Origin: Diplocarpon mali
Taxonomy: Eukaryota; Ascomycota; Leotiomycetes; Helotiales; Drepanopezizaceae
NCBI GenBank assembly: GCA_024741835.1
Contig: JAENRP010000148.1
Coordinates: 1-64,000, forward strand
Direction of reading: 5' to 3'
Length of the DNA: 64,000 nt
Below are positions 58,403-64,000 of this stretch, one piece after another. The notes beneath the pieces were generated by a model. The model was not told where the DNA came from, made no database searches, and saw only the letters and a list, made by a program, of their open reading frames with translations. The number at the start of each line of letters is the position of its first letter. Within the stretch, counting starts at the first letter, position 1. The position numbers were made by a program, and so were the translations under genes.

Positions 58403-58880
58403 GACTTTTAGGCCAGACCTATAAGTGGATTCCTTTAAGGAAAGTGCACTCTTTACCCTAATACAATTAAGCGAGGATAAGGAGAATAAATAGACTCCTA
58501 AGCTAAGATCGCAAGTAAAATTCGCAAAAATAACTCTTAAGCCAAGATTATAAATAGATTGCAAAGTGTCCTTAAAGGTAATTCCTAAGTTAGGATCATA
58601 AGTGAATTTAGTAAAAATGACTCTTAAGCTAAGACCGTAAGTAGATTTTACAAATTCGCTAATAATAACTCTTAGGCCAGGATCGCAAGTGAAATTCGCA
58701 GAAATGACTCTTAAGCTAAGACTGCGAGTAGATCTCGCCATTTCTAGGAAATCGACTCCTAAGCTAGGACCGTAAGTAGATCTTGCTATTTCCAGGAAAT
58801 CGACTTTTAAGCCAGGACTGCAAGTAGATCTCGCGGTTTTACTAAAAACGACTCTTAAGCCAGGCTTGCAATTGAAAAAC
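58403..58880 (+). repeat. CoII-3 in-frame palindromic coding repeats (10 units)
   Basis: Ten units with the conserved CTC (or its converted form) at 58405, 58495, 58534, 58582, 58621, 58669, 58708, 58756, 58804 and 58852. Spacings are 90, 39, 48, 39, 48, 39, 48, 48 and 48, all divisible by three. Relative to CoII-1 there is one extra 39-bp unit near the start. The sense frame reads MTLKLRP.V and STPKLGP.V repeatedly. The 171-codon minus-strand frame at 58370-58885 is the mirror reading of the palindromes, not a separate gene. Confidence 0.88.
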
Positions 58881-58949
58881 GGCAAAACTTCGAACTGCTA
58901 TTACTAGTCCTTTCTAGCCGCCGATAATAAAGTATCAACTGATAATAGG

Positions 58950-61900
58950 CTACTAAAGCTATTAGAAGCCGAAAGCCTATTAAGGTATTAGCTAATATAT
59001 AGAAGATTCGCATATCTAAGGCTAGAGAAATTAAAGGGCTTATATAAGGTCTTAATCCTAAAACAGAAGATCTAAGTATTAAAGGATCGCTTAATATACC
59101 GAATTTGCAAGCTAATAAAACTTCGAAATCGGACGCAAACTAAGCTTAATCTATAAAAAGATTCAATACTAATACTAATATCCATTAATACTACTAGACT
59201 ATTTATAACCTTAATTAAAGGAAATAATTGGTTTTCTCAAATAGTAGATAACTCTATTTAATAAATATAGACTATTTGCGCTAAGACCAAATCTAAGCTT
59301 ATAGAAAAGCTGGAAACTTAAAAAGTAATAGAAGAATGCTAGACCTAGTTAAATCTAATAACTATTAAGTCTAATAATACATTAGAGATTAAGGTAAAGC
59401 TTAATAAATAGGTAAAATAAGAAGTTTATTATAAACTAACTATAATATACAAAGGTTCTTATTAGAATAGTATTGCTAAGCGAAGCATTTAGCAAGTAGA
59501 GACTGACTATCGCGCTCTACTGCAAGATGCTGACCTACTACTAGAATTCTAGGACCTTATAGTTAAAGCAAACGCATACCTGCGAAATAGAATAAGTAGT
59601 AGATTAATAGTCAATAGCACCTAAATATCACTATATAAGGCATATTTCAAATAGAAACTAAGCCTAAACCATATCTGCGTCTTTAAAAGCGTCTACTACT
59701 CCTATATTAGCCCGAAGTCCTAGCCTACGGGTATAAAGAGCAAGAAGCTAATAGATTAAAGTAAAGAATATATATTTATTAAGTATATTAAATAGATAAT
59801 AAAGCAATAGATAGTATATACACTAGATCTAAGGCGAGTAATCATATCCTTAATAGTTAAGTTTAACGAATCTTAAAATAGGAGGGAGCTATCCTTAAAG
59901 CTCTATATACTTAGAGATTTGCAAGGTATACTACTTAATAGTAATACTATCAAGTCGAATTAATAACCCCTTTCTCTTAACTTAAGCATATTAAGCGCAC
60001 CTGCTGATCGACGACCTACTAATCGCCCAAAGGCCGAATAGACTATTCCTATTATCCGCGAACTACCTAAAGTATAAAATAACTTTGATATTATCATCCC
60101 TTTAATTAAAGTACCTATAGTAAAGGATGTTCCTAAAATAGGTATAAGTAATAATAAGCCTTTACTACTAGAAAACAGTTCCTTAGATAATAAGTCTATA
60201 AAACCCATAGCCGAACCTACGCCTTTAAAGAGGAATAGAGACTTAGAACTAAAAGATACCTTAAATAAACGCGAGTCTAAGTGTATCTAGGCTATAATAG
60301 TATATAAGATCTATAAGCTTAAACTTTAATAAAGCTTCGATAAAGATAATGCGTTCCTAGCTATTAAGAGGATAATGAAAATCTCTCTTCTAAAGACGTA
60401 TAATAAAGCTATTAATAACCTGAAGAATAGAGTAGTATAGAATAAGGCAATTTAAAAGGAGATAAGCTCTCTTATTATAAATAGTATATAGATAGAGGAA
60501 CCGACGCTAAAGGACGTAAACCTAGTATTAATAAAGTAGGTCTTTACAATTAAGATATATGCAAATAGGACCTTAAAACGTTATAAGGTAAGGCTTATAG
60601 CTAAGGGCTTCTTCTAATAGTATAGAGAAGACTACTTTGATATATTTGCGCCAATAGTTCGCATAGATACCCTTTGCATATTTATAGTAATAGTAGCCGC
60701 TAAGGACCTTAAATGCAGATAGTATAATATTAAAAATGCATTTACTAAAGCGATTATAAAGGAACGGATTTTTCTCTCTTAACCTAACGGTATTCCTATA
60801 CGCGCTAGCCACTCTTTCTATATACTCCGCAGTATCTATAGGCTTAAATAATCAGCTTATAATTAGAACCTCTTATATAGCTCTACTTTAATAGAAATAG
60901 GATTCGTTTAAAGCCTAGCTAACCCTTATCTATTTACCTATATTAAGCGTAGAATCAAGTTGCTACTATATATCGACGATATTACTATATTTACAAAGAC
61001 AACTACTTAATTAGATTAGTTCTTTATAATAATTCGGAAACGTTTTAATACTAAGGATCTAAGGGGAATTCATAAGATCCTTAGCATCTATATTATAAGG
61101 AACCGCTCTACTTAAGAACTCTAGTTAGATTAAGAGTAGTATATTAAGAAGATCCTAGATTAAATAGGACTCTTCGCTTATACTCCTAACTTTAAGCCAA
61201 AGCGTACTCCAATTAAAGGAAAGTATAATAAGTTAAAGCCTATTAATGAAAATAAGTAAAGAGAAGATCTGAAGAAGTATTAATAGGATATTAGAGCGAT
61301 TATATATACTATAGTATATATAAGACCAGATATCGCCTTTATTATTAAGCAACTTAATCAAAATCTAAAGGATCTAATAATTTAATATAAGAATATAGTT
61401 AAGCGACTTAAAAGGTACCTTTAATCGATAATCATATAGAAGGTAAGATATAGACTAACGAAATATATAAGCGTAAAGCTTAAAGTATATACTGATTCTA
61501 ATTAGGCAAATATGAAAGGTCGAAAAAGTATATTTAAAAGTATAGTAGTGCTATATAGCAGACCTAAATTATAAGGAAGTAAGAAGTAGAAATCAATAGC
61601 TACCGCAAGCACTAAGGCCGAATATATATTAATATCGTCAAATTGCAAGCAAGGATTATAGATCGCCTAAATTTTAAAAGATATAGGTTTCGCTAAGTAT
61701 ATTAAATAAGATAGGAACTATATTAATCTTTAAGTAGATAATATAAGAGCGATTGCACTTATAAAGAATCTATACTTATATAAGCGATTAAAATATATTA
61801 ATATTACCTATTACTTTATCTGCAACCTTATTATAAAGAATAAGTTATTAATTACTTATATTTTAATCGATTAAATAGTAGCAGATGGATTTATAAAGCT

Positions 61901-61955
61901 ATTAGAGACAGTTGCAAAGTTCGAAGCATTTAAAGATATGCTAAGGTTATAAAAG
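58950..61955 (+). pseudogene. CoII-3 integrase, RT and RNase H
   Basis: The gag-pre-integrase zinc region is at 58985-59120 and integrase runs to about 59960. RT spans about 60500-61380: FQQYREDYFDIFAPIVRIDTL near 60615-60675, QYNIKNAFTKAIIKERIFLS near 60720-60780, LLLYIDDITIF near 60960-60995 and IRPDIAFIIKQL near 61320-61355. RNase H follows to about 61955: KVYTDSN, STKAEYILISSN near 61610-61645 and VADGFIKLLETVAKF near 61880-61925. This copy keeps the RT uninterrupted where D2 entered CoII-1. Minus-strand frames at 59960-60208 and 60573-60812 are shadows. Confidence 0.9.
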
Positions 61956-61980
61956 ATAGTAGGGGCTTAGTAGGCTTAAG

Positions 61981-62135
61981 GACGACTCCTAGGCCCGCCT
62001 TGCGAGTTAGGTTATGTAGTTTTATAAAGGAAAGTTTTTTAAATCGACTCTTAAGCCTAGACCGCGAGTCAAGTCATATAATCTTATAAAAGAACGCTTT
62101 TAGAAATTTAACTCTTAGTCCCGCCCTATAAGTAG
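61981..62135 (+). repeat. CoII-3 3' palindromic repeats (3 units)
   Basis: Units at about 61983-62007, 62045-62070 and 62111-62134 with the TTATAAAGGAA spacer. One unit fewer than CoII-1 (four). Confidence 0.8.
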
Positions 62136-62271
62136 GATTAGTAATTTTAATAGAAGTTGCTATTAATTAATTATTTTTAATTTAAAGAGATACTTAGGAG
62201 TTGGATTAGCGCAAAAGGATAGTTATTATTTTTCCAACTGCAGGTCAATTGGAATAAGGTTTAAGTAGAGG

Positions 62272-62466
62272 TATTAAAATAAGTAATATAGCTATTACTC
62301 TAATATATTATTATATAACCCTACTACTTAATTAGTAGGATATTGATATATATATAGCTATAAGGAAGAAAGGGGTAACCTTCCTTCTTTAACTCTTACT
62401 AATATATCGACCATCGACCTCTAGAAGCCTCCTTTACCTACTGCGCCGACTCACTTAAGCTCAATA
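62272..62466 (+). repeat. CoII-3 3' LTR (195 bp)
   Basis: Pairs with 56280-56474. Starts TATTAAAATAAG (converted) and ends AGCTCAATA, followed by CCTTT. Confidence 0.95.
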
Positions 62467-62471
62467 CCTTT

Positions 62472-62497
62472 AAAGCTTTTAAATAATTATTTAGCAA
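62472..62497 (+). pseudogene. CoI-3 tail between CoII-3 and D3
   Basis: A 26-base continuation of CoI-3 (AAAGCTTTTAAATAATTATT...), matching CoI-2 at about 23680-23705. It proves that CoII-3 and D3 both entered the same CoI copy. Confidence 0.8.
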
Positions 62498-62804
62498 TGT
62501 AACGGCTGCACCTCCACTTAGTGCAATTACCTGGGAGTACGGCGTTCTAAGGTTTTGCAATCTCGATTCGATATAGGGTTTTCTTAAATCGACCCTAAAG
62601 GTGCAAAAGGATATTCTTGCATAATATTACGTAAGCAGGCAATAGAGCTCCTAGCTGCTATATATATAAGGAAGAAGGGCTCTCTCTTAAGGAAGGTTTT
62701 CTAACTTCTTCGTTTCCTTTATATTAGACTTATAGAATACGCCTTTTGCACTACTTCTTGCTCTTATACTTGATCTTGCACTTTGGCGGTTCTGTGTTAT
62801 TATA
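62498..62804 (+). repeat. D3 5' LTR (307 bp)
   Basis: Start TGTAACGGCTGCACC is intact; end GTGTTATTATA is converted from GTGTCGTTACA. Same length as the other three GyD LTRs. Confidence 0.94.
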
Positions 62805-63560
62805 TTAAATAAAGAAGTTCTTCTCTACTAAGGACAGCTTTTAATAATATCTTACCCTTTTGGAAAATCGATTTGCAGTTATTTCGACTTTCGATAGAGT
62901 TAGGATCTTAAAGATCTCTTAGACAAACTGGGAGCTTAAGTATAGCTTATTAACTAGTATAATTGAGGAACGCTTTTATTAGCTGGATTTTCTTAACTAC
63001 TCCTTTTGTAAAAGCGCTATAGGTAGAAGTTAGGAGAGCACTACGCTACTAGAACCCTTTTTCTATAGAACCCCTTTTTGACCGAATTACTACTAAAATC
63101 AAAATCGGTAAAATGAATTCCTTATTAGCTGGAAGTTAGCAGATATAGAATATACCTGGTTTGTTTAGGGAACTAGCTTCTATAGGAAGTACCCCTACCC
63201 TAACCCTTAGGGCCAGACCTTCCTCTGCTATTAAGGGTAAGAGACTATAATGCTATAGCTAAGCCAATTGAGATAAATGAGACTTTTCGAACCTGAACGT
63301 CTTATAAGGAATAGTCTTAGGTTTAGAGGAATCCTTATAACGCTAAGATTAATCTAATTGATAATTGTAAAGTGAGATTAGTAAGATTACCTAAGCTATC
63401 TCTAGCCTAGAGACCCTAGCTTATTAAAGTTAAGAAACGGCTTAGCGCGTATATTAGACTATTAAGTAAGAATCCACCTACCTTTGATAAAGCGAGATTT
63501 AGCCTCCTTTAGAAGTTGATATAGATATAAAATAGCTAAAAATTCAACTAATTGAAAAGA
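62805..63560 (+). other. D3 leader and gag N-terminal region
   Basis: Matches D2 at about 42876-42120 inverted. No clear domain; charged gag-like text appears near 63270-63350. I could not identify the primer binding site next to the LTR. Confidence 0.5.
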
Positions 63561-64000
63561 TCACCCCCTTTAATAACGGAACCTCTCTAATATATAAGCA
63601 GTAGTTAGCTTCAGTCTGAGACCGATTGCAAGTTAACGCCGACCTATACCCGAATGAGCGAGCTCGCCGAGCCCTTATTTAGGGATCTACTATAGGATAA
63701 GCCCAAATGTACTTCGAACCCTAGTACCTCTTAGAGACTAACCCCTTTTGAAACTATCAAGAAATAGTAGAACTGCTAAGCAATTACTTTTTAACTAGCT
63801 AAGAGGTAGACCTATTCCGATCTACTTTCTACTACTTCTATATAAGAGAAGCTAGTTATTCTAAAGAAACTTTTTCTTAGTTTTAGGCCCGATTCTAATC
63901 TACTGCAATCTAAGGAGAGGTCTTAAGATTTAAGTAGTTCTTCTTTATATAGAATAAGATTACCCCTTAGCTTAGATCTACCTGCGCTCTAGCTAAGGCC
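63561..64000 (+). pseudogene. D3 gag, partial at window end
   Basis: The forward frame shows MYFEPQYLLETNPFWNYQEI near 63700-63760, ELLSNYFLTS, DLFRSTFYYFYIREASYSK near 63800-63860, ETFSQFQARFQSTAI and KITPQLRSTCALAK at the very end. This is the retrotransposon gag (capsid-like) domain of Ty3/Gypsy elements. Stops fall at Gln and Trp positions (TAA/TAG). The window ends inside the domain. Confidence 0.8.

Larger units (their letters stand above)
56280..62466 (+). mobile_element. CoII-3: full-length Ty1/Copia retrotransposon
   Basis: A 6187-bp uninterrupted copy with 195-bp LTRs and target duplication CCTTT at 56275-56279 and 62467-62471, inserted in CoI-3. It is the reference copy for the family: leader repeats, gag, protease, 10-unit palindromic linker, integrase, RT, RNase H, three 3' palindromes. 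All coding is broken by TAA/TAG. Confidence 0.96.
62498..64000 (+). mobile_element. GyD copy D3: 5' end of a Ty3/Gypsy retrotransposon
   Basis: Begins with a 307-bp LTR (TGTAACGG...) preceded by AGCAA, then a leader and gag that match the inverted D2 at 42876 leftwards. The element runs off the window. It is the least RIPed GyD copy in view, keeping many CpA sites in the first part of its LTR. Confidence 0.92.

Noticed and set aside
58370..58885. 171-codon minus-strand frame, the longest open frame in the window
   Set aside because: Same mirror effect as in CoII-1; no start signal or conserved flanking frame independent of the repeats.
60573..60812. 79-codon minus-strand open frame, similar to 47300-47500
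   Set aside because: Both are the antisense of the same CoII RT segment, which is conserved in the sense direction.
1..64000. Alternative genetic code with TAA/TAG read as Gln
   Set aside because: TAG also stands where Trp is expected, non-coding LTRs show the same C-to-T pattern, and sister copies have the sense codon at many of these places. RIP explains all of it.
1..64000. Mitochondrial or bacterial AT-rich DNA
   Set aside because: Nested LTR retrotransposons with 5-bp duplications, initiator-tRNA primer sites and CpA-specific decay point to fungal nuclear heterochromatin.

Overview
The window is a heterochromatic retrotransposon nest from a filamentous ascomycete (Pezizomycotina-type) genome with repeat-induced point mutation (RIP). 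No host gene, rRNA or tRNA gene is visible. The sequence is AT-rich and full of TpA, while CpA and TpG are scarce and CpG persists. Reading frames that clearly encode gag, protease, integrase, reverse transcriptase (RT) and RNase H are broken almost only by TAA and TAG, as expected when CAA, CAG and TGG are converted by C-to-T change at CpA. Every coding region found is therefore a pseudogene, and the long open frames on record are mostly shadows.

I resolve five multi- or single-copy families by matching LTRs, 5-bp target-site duplications (TSDs) and domain order; the names are mine. GyD (Ty3/Gypsy, 307-bp LTR): copy D1 at 1-2077 (3' end only, +), D2 at 35630-43183 (-), D3 at 62498-64000 (5' end only, +). 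GyA (Gypsy chromovirus, 246-bp LTR): 4328-26595 (+). GyC (Gypsy chromovirus, -): 28007-31151 plus 44923-45682. CoI (Ty1/Copia, 197-bp LTR): CoI-1 at 5579-13163, CoI-2 at 17767-25371, partial CoI-3 at 51821-56279 plus 62472-62497. CoII (Ty1/Copia, 195-bp LTR): CoII-1 at 31152-44917, CoII-2 at 45683-51820 (-), CoII-3 at 56280-62466. A fifth Gypsy (GyB) is seen only as pol fragments at 2083-4327 and 26601-26880. A 499-bp terminal-repeat miniature (TRIM) sits at 713-1211.

Nesting, oldest host first. GyB is cut by GyA (TSD AATAC). GyA is cut by CoI-1 (TCTTA) and CoI-2 (GAGCT); without them it would be about 7.07 kb. D1 lies at the left edge of GyB and carries the TRIM (AAAAG). GyC is cut by CoII-1 (AAGGG), which is cut by D2 (CTATA). 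CoII-2 joins GyC on its left to CoI-3 on its right and has unlike flanking pentamers (TAATT and AAAAG), so it looks like a recombination junction. CoI-3 is cut by CoII-3 (CCTTT) and by D3 (left flank AGCAA).

The most unusual signals are these. (1) A GC-rich imperfect palindrome of about 25 bp, encoding S-T-x-(K/R)-P-G-(L/P)-(R/Q)-V, sits in frame at inter-domain linkers of both Copia and Gypsy polyproteins and expands to 9-10 units in CoII. (2) An antisense accessory ORF lies between pol and the 3' LTR in both CoI (Copia) and GyD (Gypsy), with a shared six-cysteine pattern resembling a stretched Zn2Cys6 cluster. (3) GyC carries a sense-strand third ORF with a coiled coil. (4) The TRIM shares primer site, polypurine end and LTR start with CoI. 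All functional statements are family-level inference from degraded sequence.
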